A DNA stretch of 64,000 bases from Thinopyrum elongatum. Taxonomy: Eukaryota; Streptophyta; Magnoliopsida; Poales; Poaceae. This document shows, one piece after another, positions 22,251 to 33,370 of the stretch; within the stretch, counting starts at the first letter, position 1; each line of letters starts with the position of its first letter. The stretch covers positions 305,795,048 to 305,859,047 of the forward strand of contig CM022302.1 in assembly GCA_011799875.1 (NCBI GenBank), read 5' to 3'. Position numbers and translations under genes: made by a program. Below the pieces are notes generated by a model that had not been told where the DNA came from, did no database searches, and was given only the letters and a program-made list of their open reading frames with translations.

Positions 22251-23785
22251 TGATAACCCACAAGTATAGGGGATTGTTTGCAGCCTTTTTTTATTAATAA
22301 GAGTTTCGAACCCAACGAGGATCTAAAGGAAGAACAAATATTCCCTCAAGTTCTATCGAACACCGATACAACTCTACACACACTTAACGTTTGCTTTACC
22401 TAGAACAAGAATAAAACTAGAAGTACTTTGTAGGTGTGGATAGGTTTGCAAGATAATAAAGAACGTGAAAATAAAAGTTAGGTGTTGTTTAAATAAAGAA
22501 CAATTAAGTTTAGTAAAACAAGTGTGGATTAGTGGTGGTAGGATTTGCGGAATTGTCCCTTAGCAATTGACTATGTTACTATAGCGATAGCAAGTTTTTA
22601 TGTGGGAGAGGCCACTGCTTGCATGTCGTCCCTTACTTGGAATTCTATGCACTTATGATTGCAACTATTAGCAAGCATCCGCAACTACTAACATTCTTTA
22701 AGGTAAAACCCAACCATAGCATTAATATATATATATTGGTCCCCCTTCAATCCCGTACGTATCAATTTCTATGTTTAGGCTGAACCTGCTGTCACCCTTG
22801 CCCTGCAATGCATAGTCCTATCAACATACAACTAACCTCTGGTGTGATCCACACACGCACCCATATGATGGGCACCAAAGGACAGCAACATAACCACAAG
22901 AAAATTAAACCAACCATAGCAATTCACCAATTACCGGTAGGACAAAAAGAATCTACTCAGACATCATAGGATGGCAACATATCATTGGATAATAGTATGA
23001 AGCATAAGGCACCATGTTGAACTAGAGGGTACAGCGGGTTGCGGGAGAGTGGACCACTAAATATAGATGGGGGACAGTGATGAAGATGTTGGTGAAGATG
23101 ACGGAGTTGTTCGAGTAGATCGCCGTCACACGATGATTGCCCCGGCGGCGTTCCGGCGCCACCGGGAGAGAGGGGGAGAGAGCCCCCTCCTTCTTATTCT
23201 TCTTCCTTGGCCTCCCCCCTAGATGGGAGGAGAGTTCCCCTCTGGTCCATGGTTGCCATAGCGGTGGACGGGCAGGAGCCCCTCCTAGATTGGACCTATC
23301 CCTCTGTTCTCTTCTGTTATGTGTTCCTGTTTTCTGGCCAAAAACCATTTCTTATATTCCCGGAGATTCGTAACTCCGATAACGCTAAGATTTTAAAATG
23401 ATTTTTTTCTGGATATAAGTTTCCTTGCACCCGAAGTAGAGCTCCAACCGATTTATGAGGAGGGCACAACCCACCACCACGCGCTTGGGCTGCCTGGCGC
23501 GCCCAGGTGTCTTGTGGTGGCCATGGGCCCCCGTTTGCGATGATTCCACCTCCCAAAAATCACAAATATTCCAAAATAATTCTCCATAAATTTTTATCGC
23601 ATTTGGACTTTGTTTGATATGGATATTCTGTGAAAAAAAAACATGCAACAAACAGGAACTAGCACTGGGCACTGGATCAATATGTTAGTCCAATAAATCA
23701 TATAAAATGTTGCCAAAAGTATGTGAAAGTTGTATAATATTGGCATGAAACAATAAAAAATTATAGATACGAGAGAGACGTATCA
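22251..23785 (-). mobile_element. Solo LTR of an Athila-like element
   Basis: On the minus strand it starts TGATACGTCTCTCTCG and ends GTTATCA, like the LTRs of the element at 12021 but clearly diverged. It is flanked by an exact ATGGC duplication (22246-22250, 23786-23790). There is no internal region, so the body was lost by LTR-LTR recombination. Confidence 0.92.
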
Positions 23786-24014
23786 ATGGCCTATCATGTT
23801 CACCCAATAAGGTGCATGTTCTACTTTGGCAAGGTTCTATTGGTTACACGTATCTTGCATAAGGTGTCTTGCATTTCTTCTGCTTCGTTACACCGACATC
23901 TGCTTAGTTTACTCATCATATATGTGAAGATGCCATTCCCATCCATGATCAATGCCTATTCCATTTGTCGTAATACCATGTTTTTTCCATTCAAATGATG
24001 TTCTTGTGTATCAG

Positions 24015-24152
24015 ACATCCAAAAGGAAGAGGGTGATTGCAAAACCTGAAATAGTACAAGCAAAGTCCTTGAAAAAGGTTGTGGGACTGGAGAATTCAGA
24101 TAGCACCCCACTTGTATTGGTGATAGAACCAGCGCCACAAAACCTAGGATAA
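24015..24152 (+). CDS. Basic exon of the CACTA A passenger gene
   Basis: After the acceptor TTGTGTATCAG it reads TSKRKRVIAKPEIVQAKSLK and ends in LVLVIEPAPQNLG plus a TAA. The VLxxEPAP part aligns with TTVVLAQEPAPP in CACTA B (near 43390). B shows a KTRSS-type basic start in the same place. Confidence 0.45.
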   Translation, partial: TSKRKRVIAKPEIVQAKSLKKVVGLENSDSTPLVLVIEPAPQNLG

Positions 24153-24159
24153 TGCAACT

Positions 24160-25335
24160 ATGCAGCTCACTGCTTTGCTCTTGTTAGTACCTGTTGTCCT
24201 GTATTGCTGTACTTACATTCATACCTAGTGGATTATGTGACATCATTGTGCATTATAGCTTGCTTATCCACTATTCTCTCCAAATTATCAGAGCTATATT
24301 AATGCTTACATTAATGTAGAATAAACCCAATGCTTATGAAGAAGTTTAGCTATGCATTGTTCTTGTAAGTATCTGTTGTCCTTCATCACTGTACTTATAT
24401 TGTCAGCTAGTTGTTCATGTACCATCACTTTGCATCTTATTTTACCTTGCCCTCCATTTTCTACATCAGATCTATATTTACTCTTGCCAAAATGTTGAAG
24501 AAAACCAATGTTGTATGCTGTACTTACATTTATAGTCTACAACTTAGCTTAAATAATCTCCATTTGTTCCTATATTATCACATCTATATTTACTCTTAAC
24601 AAAATGTAGAATAAAGGCAATGCTCATGAAGAAGACTCTATAGTAAACTTCTTGAATTGCCCCCCATCAATATGGACAAGGGATTTATAGAGACGGTCTT
24701 CACTACTAACGTAAGTTTGTCCTCCTCGAACCTTCAAACTTTGTTGTGTATATTTGGATAGCTATGACTGCAAATGATGTTTATTTTTGCCGTTTGCATC
24801 AAGTTGCATATTCAAAGTTTATTAGGAAGAAGTACGTAAACATAATTTTGTCCTTCTCAATTTTAGTTTTTAGTTGTACAACCTAGTTCCTTATTTATAC
24901 CATGTAAATTAAACTAAATATAGCAAGTTATCTTCTTTAGTACTGCATGTATGCTTTTCTTCTTGATTGTAATCCAGTGGTGTGGTGAAACTACCAACTC
25001 CAGCACAATGTCATATCCTGCTATGTGTTAACTATGGACAATGCCATATTATGTTAATCTTATTTAAATCATTCTCTTTATTTACCAATCTGAAATGGGA
25101 TAAATTGACAGTTAACTTACCATTCATGCTTATACGTTGTTTAGCACTACAAGTATGCTTATGTTCTTGATCTGTAATCTAGTGGTGTGGTGAAGCTGGC
25201 TGCTCCTGCACAATGCCATTTCCTGCCATCTTAACTATGAACAATGCCTATTATGTTAATGCCATTTTAAACCATGTCTCTTTATTTCTGACTAAGAAAT
25301 GGGATGAATTGACAACACTGATGCTTATACGTGCA
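24160..25335 (+). repeat. Duplicated intron segments in the CACTA A gene
   Basis: Two tandem series. At 24180-24640, phrases CTGTTGTCCT-CAT/TGCTGTACTTA and TCTATATTTACTCTT recur every 120-190 bp. At 24960-25330, a unit of about 205 bp starting at GTAATC-AGTGGTGTGGTGAA is present twice (24968 and 25176). No coding is seen between them apart from the listed exons. Confidence 0.65.
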
Positions 25336-25369
25336 AATCTTGTTATCTATCTACTTGTTTGTCTTTCAG

Positions 25370-25786
25370 GGTGACATCACTGACGCTAGGAAGAACTGCC
25401 ACAATGATAGTGAGACGAACCCATTGCTTGTCCCCCTAACATATATTGCAGAGAAGACGGTAACACATCTTGAGGATAACAATACGACCCCAAAGTCATG
25501 TCTTGATGTAGTGTCGAAGTTACTCGCTAATAGCAGTGACACAAGCTCGATGAAGTCGCCACCTGAATCTATTCAACTTCTTCAGTCTCAAATTCAAGCA
25601 GAAAGACATGCTTCAGCCCAAACCCGACTAGAACTCCAATCTCTATGCAAGATTAACCATAAGTACATGACGTCTATTAATGCAATGCAGGTTGAGTTGG
25701 TGGATATAAGCGTCAAACAAGCACAATCTCATCAGGTTGCTAAGCTGCTTGCGCTACAGCTCCTCGGCAGGGCTAACCTTTCTTGA
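25370..25786 (+). CDS. Last exon of the CACTA A passenger gene, coiled-coil C-terminus
   Basis: Opens after TTGTCTTTCAG and runs 138 codons to TGA. Conserved with CACTA B: LEDNNTTPKSCLDVVSKLLA against LEDSETTLKSCLDVVFELLA, then a PES--LL-SQ-Q-ERH segment, then a leucine-rich heptad region and a lysine/leucine end (VAKLLALQLLGRANLS). The downstream sequence to about 26020 is also similar to B (CACTGGTGGCGAGCTTTGATG motifs), as for a shared 3' UTR. There is no match to a family I know. The coiled coil suggests dimerisation. Confidence 0.6.
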   Translation, partial: GDITDARKNCHNDSETNPLLVPLTYIAEKTVTHLEDNNTTPKSCLDVVSKLLANSSDTSSMKSPPESIQLLQSQIQAERHASAQTRLELQSLCKINHKYMTSINAMQVELVDISVKQAQSHQVAKLLALQLLGRANLS

Positions 25787-26031
25787 ACTGTGTTCAAGTG
25801 CTGTCTATTATTTTGTCGGCGTGTTTATTTGCACTGGTGGCGAGCTTTGATGCATGCCCAGTGTATCTAATCTGCTGGCTGGTTGCCCTTTATTATCACT
25901 GGCGGCGAACTTTGATGCCCAGTGGATGTAATATGCTGTAATTTCTTTGTTGTATAGTCTAGGTTTATTCTTCGTCACGATGCTGTAATTTATTTACTGT
26001 ATATGTTGTCATTGCTCTATGACAAGGTCAT

Positions 26032-26915
26032 TGTCGGCGTTCTGGTAACGGGGGTACCCAGACTTGCCTGCCTGCGGCACATGGCGTGGCTCCATCGGTG
26101 GCCTGGTACGGCCCAGCTTCAGCGACAACAACTCAAGACCCTCGCGAGGGGCCAAGCCTCGCGACGCGGATGGCACCAAGACCTCCACGAGGAGCGGCCT
26201 CCTCAGGCTGGCTCCTGAGGAGCGGAGATCTCTATGCAAGCCTCACCTTGTGAGGTCCGGATGACGTGAGCCATGACGACCAAGGCCAGGCGGGTGCCAG
26301 CGGGCGCAGTGTACCTGTTTCCTCTTCGGTGCTAAAGAGGCAATCGCAGGCGCGGAGTCCCAAGGAATCAGCCAAAGGTTTCCATTCCCGTGCATCAAGA
26401 CCAAGACCGCCAGGATGGCAGGACGGAGGTCATCACCGAGCCCACCACGGCGTCACGACCAGAGGCTTTTGCAGGCGAAGACTACTTTTGTCAGGATAGC
26501 ATGTACTAGTTGTCTCCCTTTGAATTTGGCCGTTGTGGGATCCCTTCCCGCCTTTCATTTGGGAAGAGGACCAAATAGGACTTAGCCACCACCGTAGAGA
26601 GGGGGATGAATGGATCATTCAGATCACCCACACACTCACCAGCTCACTCGAGCTCAAGAACACCTCTCCTCCTGAGGCTGTTCGCCACTCTACTAGTTCA
26701 TCCTCAGCCCCTCGAAGTCAATCCACCACAAAGCAGGAGTAGGGTTTTACACCGCAAGGTGGCCCAAACCTGGGTAAACTGCTGTGTCTCTTTAACTTAC
26801 TGTTTGTCAAGCTACGCTGTGAGATTAGCAAGTAGGCAGACTGGGGAGGATGAGTTCTTCGCACGCACCCCAGAGTTCGAACCTCTCAAGGGTTTGCGGA
26901 ACCCGAAATCCGACA
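26032..26915 (+). repeat. T2 5' LTR, lacking its TATA box
   Basis: Starts TGTCGGCGTTCTGG, ends AATCCGACA. Compared with the 3' LTR it has lost 11 bp (TGCCACTATAA) between GACCAA and ATAGGACTTAG, near 26572, which removes the TATA box. Confidence 0.9.
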
Positions 26916-26940
26916 TTTGGCGCGCCAGGTAGGGGTGCGT
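26916..26940 (+). other. T2 primer-binding region
   Basis: TTTGGCGCGCCAGGTAGGGG follows the 5' LTR directly. The same string, as TTTGGCGTGCCAGGTAGGGG, follows the 5' LTR of T3 on the minus strand. Which tRNA it pairs with I cannot say with certainty. Confidence 0.65.
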
Positions 26941-26988
26941 CGGAGACTCTCTTCCGCCAACAGATTCGCCACCACCCAATAGTTCTCA

Positions 26989-27803
26989 TGGCCGATGCCC
27001 CGAGGGCGCATGTTGAGCACTGGGTTGTTCGGCCTACCCGAGCAGTGCCATCAGCCCAAGAAGATATCCACTCCACGCTCCTCGCCGCCCGCTCGCTGCC
27101 CGGTGCTATCGGTCGTGGGCGGCGGGTGCCGTCATCGCCTGCCCTCGCGCCACGCCTCATCCGCGCCACCACGCGATCTTCGAGCTACGCCACGGCGATG
27201 GCGCCACACTCTCGCCGGGAGCAGGCGAACATGCGAGCCGCGCTCATCGTGGCACGGGAGCTGCTGCGGTGCTGGTTGGCGGAAGGCAGCCACGATGCCT
27301 TGCTGGAGCGGGTCGCCAAGCTTCTTGACGCCGCCTGTAGGGGCGCGGTGCCTTTCTGCACCCTGCCTATGTTGCAAGCTGTGACAGGGGTGCGTGGGGG
27401 CCACCGCCGCGCCCGCGCGCCCCTCCCTGGAGCACCTGAAGGACCTAGCGGCACCAACCCGGCCCGCAGCGCTGATCGTCCTTTCTCGAGAACGCTACCC
27501 ACGGGCGAGGCGAGCTCTGGCGGTCCCTCCTGGGGCCGCACCGGGGCGCCACCTTGCGGCCATCAGAGCCTGGCACCGAGTCCGGTGGCCAATAGCGCGG
27601 GGCACCCAAACAACGACCCTGGCACGGCAGTCCCAGATGCCTACGTACCCCCCATGATGGATCTACAGTACGGGTCAAGAGCATGCCCCGGCGGGTTCCC
27701 CTCATCAGGCTGGGCGTCGGGGCACATGAAGCCGAGGCTCTCCGCGAGCCGCCCCGGAACTTCACCGACACCTTCAATGACGACAGCCACTTGGTACAGC
27801 TGA
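26989..27803 (+). pseudogene. T2 gag, N-terminal part
   Basis: Starts MADAPRAHVEHWVV, about 75 bases after the primer site, and stays open to 27803. A helical block, ARELLRCWLAEGSHDALLER then AKLLDAACRG (27240-27340), is also present in T3 as CELLRYRPANHDYDARLDRM and ELLDTSCRG. The rest is low-complexity P/G/S/A. The gag core (PF03732 type) and zinc knuckle are absent, so the copy is truncated by the internal deletion. Confidence 0.6.
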
Positions 27804-28990
27804 TATCTCAGGAGCACGATTCCGCTAACCATGGACCGCAGGTGAACCAAGCCACAGCAGTGGCCAGGGACCCCAGGGCGATGGCCCCGCTGCCGGCGGG
27901 CGAAGCACACTGGGGGCTGCGTGGGGGGAGTCCGGGGCCAGGGCCTCCCCTGCACCGCATGGAGCAAAGCGCGGCACGGAGGTAGGTCCTCCTCCGGGGA
28001 AGGCGCCGGCGATCCCTTCCCCGCGGCAGAGGGCCTGCGGTCGCCGAGGGCGCCGCTAGCGTCCCCCATGCCCCTTGGTCTCGTCCTGGGTTCCGGACGC
28101 CCCAACGGTGGTCGGGGGAGGCGCAAGGCGGGGCCCTCGTCAGGCGATGTGAAGCAAGGCCCCGCGCCTGTGAAGGTCTCCGCTCGTGACACTCTCACGT
28201 AATAATGAGTGGGGCTGTACATGCCCCAGAGTCTCCTGAGTGCCGCCCTCGGGCCTCACGGGGGCTCCCACCCACGTCCAAGTGGAAGCACCATGCTCCG
28301 CGCTGGTGAGAAGACAAGAAGACTATCTAGGTGCCGGACGCGGCCATTTGATTCCGCCTTTCTTTCTGTATCTCGTCTTGCCGCCTTTTGGAATGAGATT
28401 TGTAATTTCGTGTGTTTATTAAAATAAAAACAGGGGGAATTTTTCTTGTCTCGTGGCGATTTCTTGCTTTCTGGCTTTGTGTTTTAAGAGTGAGGCTCGC
28501 GCCTGCTAACCCTCCCTGCGAGCGCAACACGAGCAGGGGCTGGGCGTGGTATGCGCGCGTCCAAGCACGCCGGGGCTGGCTCCAGAGATGCCAAGGCCCC
28601 CCAGGGGGCTGGAGCGTGATCGCCACAGGATCGTCACGCGCACACCTTGCCGTGCTCCGGCAAGCGGCTCCTCGCGAGGCCCTCTTGCGCGGGCCAGCAG
28701 GCTCCCCGGGAGACTTAAAACCTCGCGAGCCTCCACGGGCTCGCCTCAGGAGGAAGGTGCGTCCGCAACCTCAGGACTCGCTCAAGACCTACGGAGCCAA
28801 GATTAGTTGCAACAACTACCCCGCTCGGGAGCCCGCGGGTTCGCGACGGCACATTCCAAGTCCTATTTTCAAAAGGCGTATCATCATTTCATACATCATA
28901 AGGGGCCCCCCTTCAAAAATGCTTTTACGCCCCGCAGGGCTATGCCCGAAGGTTTTTTGCATACAGGTTAAGGCAAAGGGAAAGGCAGGC
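27804..28990 (+). other. T2 deletion junction and 3' spacer
   Basis: 27804-28190 is degraded gag-side sequence. From about 28190 (CTCGTGACACTCTC) it is the spacer that follows integrase in T3, with the same GGAAGCACCATGCTCC phrase. 28500-28990 is GC-rich, with no ORF that I can support. Confidence 0.55.
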
Positions 28991-30758
28991 CTAGCCAGAG
29001 GCGCTGCCTTCAGCGTCGTCCTCGCCACCTTCATCCGCGCCACCAGCACTGTCACTGGCGTCGTCTTCATCATCGTCATCCGCATCGCCTTCTTCGGCCG
29101 CGATCACGGCCGCGTCATCCTCAGGAGCAAACTCTGCGACCAGGTCATCGACATGAATGTCCACCCATTCCGCCAGATTGCCCTGGATGACCCGGAGTCG
29201 AGGGCGGGCCAAGGACTTCTGGAGGTCGCTTCTCAAGAGGTTTCATCACCTTAGCTGAAGGGATCCTGAGAAACCATTGTCAGGAAAGAACGCGATTGGC
29301 AGGAAATCACGAAGATAAGGTACTTACTCGTCTACAGCTATGTACTTCCTCTGCTTCAGCGGCCGGTAGGCGTCACCACTGCAGCTCGGTGGCCCCTTCC
29401 TCCTACGGAGAGCTTCAAGGTTCAGGTGAAGCTGGCCGAGATTCAGGGCGCAACTCTCAGCAGCCGAGGGGCCTAGCGAGGCTACTGCGTCAGTGGCCTC
29501 ATGGGCACCAGGCCGCGCCTGCCCACCAGCCGCTACCTCAGGACCGCTCGCCCAAGCTGCGAGGGTAGCATCGTCAGGAGCATCGGGTCGCACCAGCTCT
29601 CCGGTGACCTCCCCAAGAGCGCTTACCGAAACCTCGGAAGCTAACAAATCGGGAGCACCTGGTGACACCCGCTCCCCAGCAGTCGCCCCAGCAGTACCCG
29701 GTGGTGCTCGGCCCCTGCATCCACATCTGGGGTGCCCGCTGCAGGGTCAACAAGCAAGGGAGCCACCAAGATGGGATTCTCGCAGGGCCCTTCAAGGCCC
29801 TTCGAGCGCAGCCCCCACTCGTCAAAGGGGGGCATCTGCCTCACGAAGTCCTCCGCGTTCGAGCATTGGTACAATAGGCAGCCCTCCTCAGGAAACACGG
29901 CCGGCACTGGGTCGCCCGTCAGGAGCTCAAGCATCGTGGGCAATATCTTGGAAGGAAGAGAAGGCACCTAGAGCCTCATGCGGTCCTTGATGCCGGTGAA
30001 GGCCCACATTGGGTGAGAATGGTACTGGAGCGGGGCAATGAGCCACCGAACGAACTCCCTCACCACCATCGGCGCCATCACCCCGACCTTCTTCAACCTG
30101 GTCAGCCTGGATCAAACATGGGCGAGTTGACCGTCGGTGAGCCTCACGTGCCCCCAACCGGAGCTGGGCACCGCCGGCGCTCACAAGAGCAGAAGCAAGG
30201 AGTTGCGCACGCCGACATCCACGAACACCCCTTGCTTCCGGAATCCCCTCGCGTCCGGGCGGAGTGTGAAGTCGATGCCCGATCCAGCTGTCGCTGCCAT
30301 GACCTGGAAGGCCACGCACCCCGAGCACTGGCGGTCATCGACCATCTGGAGCGAGAAGAAATGGCGGAACAAGGCGACAGACGGGGCAATGCCCACCATG
30401 GCTTCGCACAGGAAGGCGAAGACAACAAGGAGGATGATGGACCGAGGGTCTAGTTGCAGCACTTGGATCTGGTAATGCGAGAGTATGGCATTGAAGAAAT
30501 CGGAGAAGGGGGGACCAAGCCGGCCGAGAGAGCATGAAGATGGATGGGGATCTCGGTGGCCTCCATGTCAATCAAAGCTCAAGAAGCAGGCCAGACCGTC
30601 ATCGCCTTCCACTCATTGAAATCAGTGGCAAGGGCTGGCTGGACCTTATCCAACCATTCCTGCTTGACCACTGTCGACCGATCGAGAGCAGGCTCCAGGA
30701 CCGGACGGGATTCGGCAGGAGCGCAGGCCTTGCTCTTCTTCTTCGACCTCGGGGCCAT
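28991..30758 (-). pseudogene. Antisense extra ORF of T2 (PF04195-like), degraded
   Basis: ATG at 30758 opens MAPRSKKKSKACAPAESRP, matching the T3 start MARENKGGGAATAAGRP; both then have a LDRSTVV/LGRSTVI segment. After a short intron (near 30565) comes the family core IILLVVFAFLCEAMVGIAPS and ALFRHFFSLQ (30330-30440). Frame changes near 30180 and 29930 and several stops follow. MPPFDEWGL and NPILVAPLL near 29750-29880 match T3. An acidic tail, DDDDEDDASDS, closes the frame near 29000. The long coiled coil present in T1 and T3 is deleted. Confidence 0.7.
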
Positions 30759-31040
30759 GGCGTCAAGGGAGGATTGGTGCGGCGCTGGATCCAGGAGAAG
30801 AGCCGCGAGTTCAAAGAAAGGAGGGGGAGTCAAGGGTGAGCACGGCGGGTGGCAATGGCGAAACTGCGCGTACAACAGGTAGCCGTCAAGTCTGGCGGTT
30901 ATCGAGGCCACGCGGGGAATCCAAGACGCCCACGTCCCATCAATTGCCACGCGTTGACCAAGGCCGCAGGCGGTTAGGGCCCACGGCGCTCCGCACTTGC
31001 CCCTTGGCTTCGCCTCGAAGCCAAGTTCAAGCGCGCCTTG
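30759..31040. other. T2 region between antisense ORF start and polypurine tract
   Basis: GC-rich leader region of the antisense ORF. No clear TATA box, no other gene. Confidence 0.4.
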
Positions 31041-31054
31041 GGCCTGGGGGCTAC
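31041..31054 (+). other. T2 polypurine tract
   Basis: GGCCTGGGGGCTAC immediately before the 3' LTR, almost the same as in T1. Confidence 0.7.
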
Positions 31055-31949
31055 TGTCGGCGTTCTGGAAATGGGGGTACCCAGACTTGCCTGCCTGTGG
31101 CCCATGGCGTGGCTCCATCGGCGGCCTGGTACGGCCCAGCTTCAGCGACAACAACTCAAGACCCTCACGAGGGGCCAAGCCCCGTGAGGCGGATGACACC
31201 AAGACCTCCACGAGGAGCGGCCTCCTTAGGCTGGCTCCCGAGGAGCGGAGATCTCTATGCAAGCCTCACCTCGTGAGGTCCGGATGACGTGAGCCATGAT
31301 GACCAAGGCCAGGCGGGCGCAAGTGGGTGCAGTGTACCAGTTTCCTCTTTGGTGCTAAAGAGGCAAGCGCAGGCGCGCAGTCCCGAGGAATCAGCCAAAG
31401 GTTTCCATTCCCGTGCAACAAGACCAAGACCGCCAGGATGGAAGGACGGAGGTCATCACCGAGCCCACCACGGCGTCACGACCAGAGGCTTTTGCAGGCG
31501 AAGACTACTTTTGTTAGGATAGCATGTACTAGTTGTCTCCCTTCGAATTTGGCCGGTGTGGGATCCCTTCCCGCCTTTCATTTGTGAAGAAGACCAATGC
31601 CACTATAAATAGGACTTAGCCACCTCCGTAGAGAGGGGGATGAAAGGATCATTCAGATCACCCACACACTCTCCAGCTCACTCGAGCTCGAGAACACCTC
31701 TCCTCCTGAGGCTGTTCGCCACTGTACTAGTTCATCCTCAGCCCCTCAAGGCCAATCCACCACAAAGCAGGAGTAGGGTTTTACACCGCAAGGTGGCCCG
31801 AACCTGGGTAAACTGTTGTGTCTTTTTTCCTTACAGTTCATCGAGCTAGGCTGTGAGATTAGCGAGTAGGCAGACTGGGGAGGACGAGTTCTTCGCACGC
31901 ACCCCAGAGTTCGAACCTCTCAAGGGTTTGCGGAACTCGAAATCTGACA
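31055..31949 (+). repeat. T2 3' LTR
   Basis: Starts TGTCGGCGTTCTGG, ends AATCTGACA. It retains TATAAATA at 31604-31611, unlike the 5' copy. Confidence 0.9.
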
Positions 31950-31954
31950 GTCGT

Positions 31955-33350
31955 AAGCTTCGATCGGAGCGCAATGGGCCAATACGTTAAGTTTATATAA
32001 AGAATTCGGTACTAAAACTGGCTGGCCCGCCAATCGCTATAAATGGGCCGAAACATGGGCCTGCAATCATCTTGGGCCATTAGCAGGCCTAGACTTAATC
32101 TGGACCACTATTAGTTTCGGACCTTTAAAAGGCCAAGTAAAGCGCTTGCCTTAGTTTGGCCAGAAAATAAAATGGGCTTTTAACAGGCCAAGAAGTAGAT
32201 TGGGCCTGAAATGTGCCGAACAAATCATGGGTCGACAGCAGGCTGAAATATACATCGGCATACGATTGGCCCAATGATATGATAGGCCATTAACATGTCG
32301 AAATGTAGTTGGGCCTTGGTTGGCCCAATCACATGATGGGCTGGAAGTAGGCCGGATGCATAGCAGGCCCAATTTAGCGGGCCAAAATTAGGCAGGTTGT
32401 GCTAAAATGTATCCACGAAGACTATGGGTCGTTAAGAGGCTGAAGGTCACTACGGACCAGAATTAGGCATAGATGCAGCTCGGGCTGTTAAATGGCCGAA
32501 AGTGAAACCGGGCCGACAGCGGGCCATATGTACACAGGGCAACTAAAGACCAAAACTAATATATGGTCGAACTGTTAAATGGGCCATTATGAGGTCGAAG
32601 AGCAAATTGGGCCCCCAATGGGCCCAAAGGCACAGTAGATGTTCACGGTTGTCTCTGTTATGGGCCGTAATTTGGCCCAAAATATGATAGGCCATTAATG
32701 GAGCGGATTAGATATGGGTCATAATTTGTCCCAAACTATTGCAGACTGTTAATGGGTTGGATATGATATGAGCCGTAAATTGGCCCAAAATATGGTATGG
32801 TTTTAACTGGCCCTATCTGATGTGGGCCATAATTTGGCCAGAAAATGGTAGGGTGTTAATGGGCCAACACATTAGTATCTGACGTAATCTTGTGGGACTT
32901 TTACTGGGCCGGCTTTTTAACCTATAAGGGCCTCAATTGTGCCATTCCACATGTCGACGTTTCATTGGCGACTCCTGTCCATTGGACGGTTGACATATGT
33001 CCCAACGCCGAGCTGACACGTGGTTCCTTCGGCCATTGAGAATTTTACGTATGGTAAATCGCCATTGGTCGTGGCTGTTAACAGGTTACCCGATCCAAAA
33101 CCGGACCTGATAGCTTAATGATGACCCATTACGGTGGATGCCATGTGTCGGTTCCCCTTGATGAAAACACTTCCATGATGCGGCATTTATCATCATGGAC
33201 ATGGACACTTCCGTGATGATAATTTCATTATTGTCACAGAACACTTCTACGACAACACATGTATGACTATCTTGATTCTGTCATAAAATCGTCATAGATG
33301 TACATGCATGACAGAAAACGTGACCTACTGTGACAATCACGTATCATCAT
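31955..33350 (+). repeat. GGGCC-rich subterminal repeats of CACTA A
   Basis: Dozens of degenerate units of the type ATGGGCCGTAATTTGGCCC in 1.2 kb, then unique terminal sequence with inverted short motifs (CTTCCATGATG, CTTCCGTGATG). It is the mirror image of 40859-41950 in CACTA B. No gene. Confidence 0.8.
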
Positions 33351-33370
33351 GGAAGTGTTTTTTTGTAGTG
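33351..33370 (-). repeat. Terminal repeat of CACTA A
   Basis: Minus strand CACTACAAAAAAACACTTCC. The outside bases are TCT. Confidence 0.85.

Larger units (their letters stand above)
19085..25786 (+). pseudogene. CACTA A passenger gene, multi-exon, function unknown
   Basis: Recognised by comparison with the minus-strand gene in CACTA B. Matching blocks are a P/S/H-rich 5' exon around 19085-19450 (TCGACCTCTCTCATCC aligns with B near 47,730), an exon at 22048-22250 after an ATCTCAG acceptor, an exon at 24015-24152 after a TGTATCAG acceptor (KRKRVIAKPE, then LVLVIEPAP), and a last exon at 25370-25786. The introns carry tandem duplications and several transposon insertions: MITEs at 19706 and 20475, and a solo LTR exactly at the end of the 22048 exon. 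I cannot assign a function. The basic KRKR stretch suggests nuclear localisation, and the C-terminal coiled coil suggests self-association or partner binding. With an LTR in or beside an exon the copy is probably not translated in full. Confidence 0.5.
26032..31949 (+). mobile_element. Tat-type Gypsy element T2, pol deleted
   Basis: LTRs of 884 and 895 bp, a primer site, an N-terminal gag, then a direct jump into the 3' spacer and the antisense ORF, polypurine tract and 3' LTR. The flanking pentamers are GTCAT (26027-26031) and GTCGT (31950-31954), one mismatch. Protease, reverse transcriptase, RNase H and integrase are all missing. The sequence near 28190-28310 aligns with the spacer of T3 just after its integrase stop. 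It sits in the 3' non-coding part of CACTA A. Confidence 0.9.
18758..33370 (+). mobile_element. CACTA element A (left end not found), carrying a passenger gene
   Basis: The right edge at 33351-33370 reads on the minus strand CACTACAAAAAAACACTTCC, nearly identical to the left end of CACTA B (39889). Inward lies 1.4 kb of GGGCC-rich subterminal repeats. The plus-strand gene at about 19085-25786 is homologous, exon by exon, to the gene of CACTA B. Homology to B's 5' region begins near 19010. The left terminus is not recognisable before 18758; it may lie left of the Athila-like insertion or be deleted, so the start given is a lower bound. The flank after 33370 begins TCT. Secondary insertions are listed separately. 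Confidence 0.75.

Noticed and set aside
27641..28222. Minus-strand ORF of 193 residues in T2
   Set aside because: GC-rich shadow across the gag deletion junction. It is not shared with T3.
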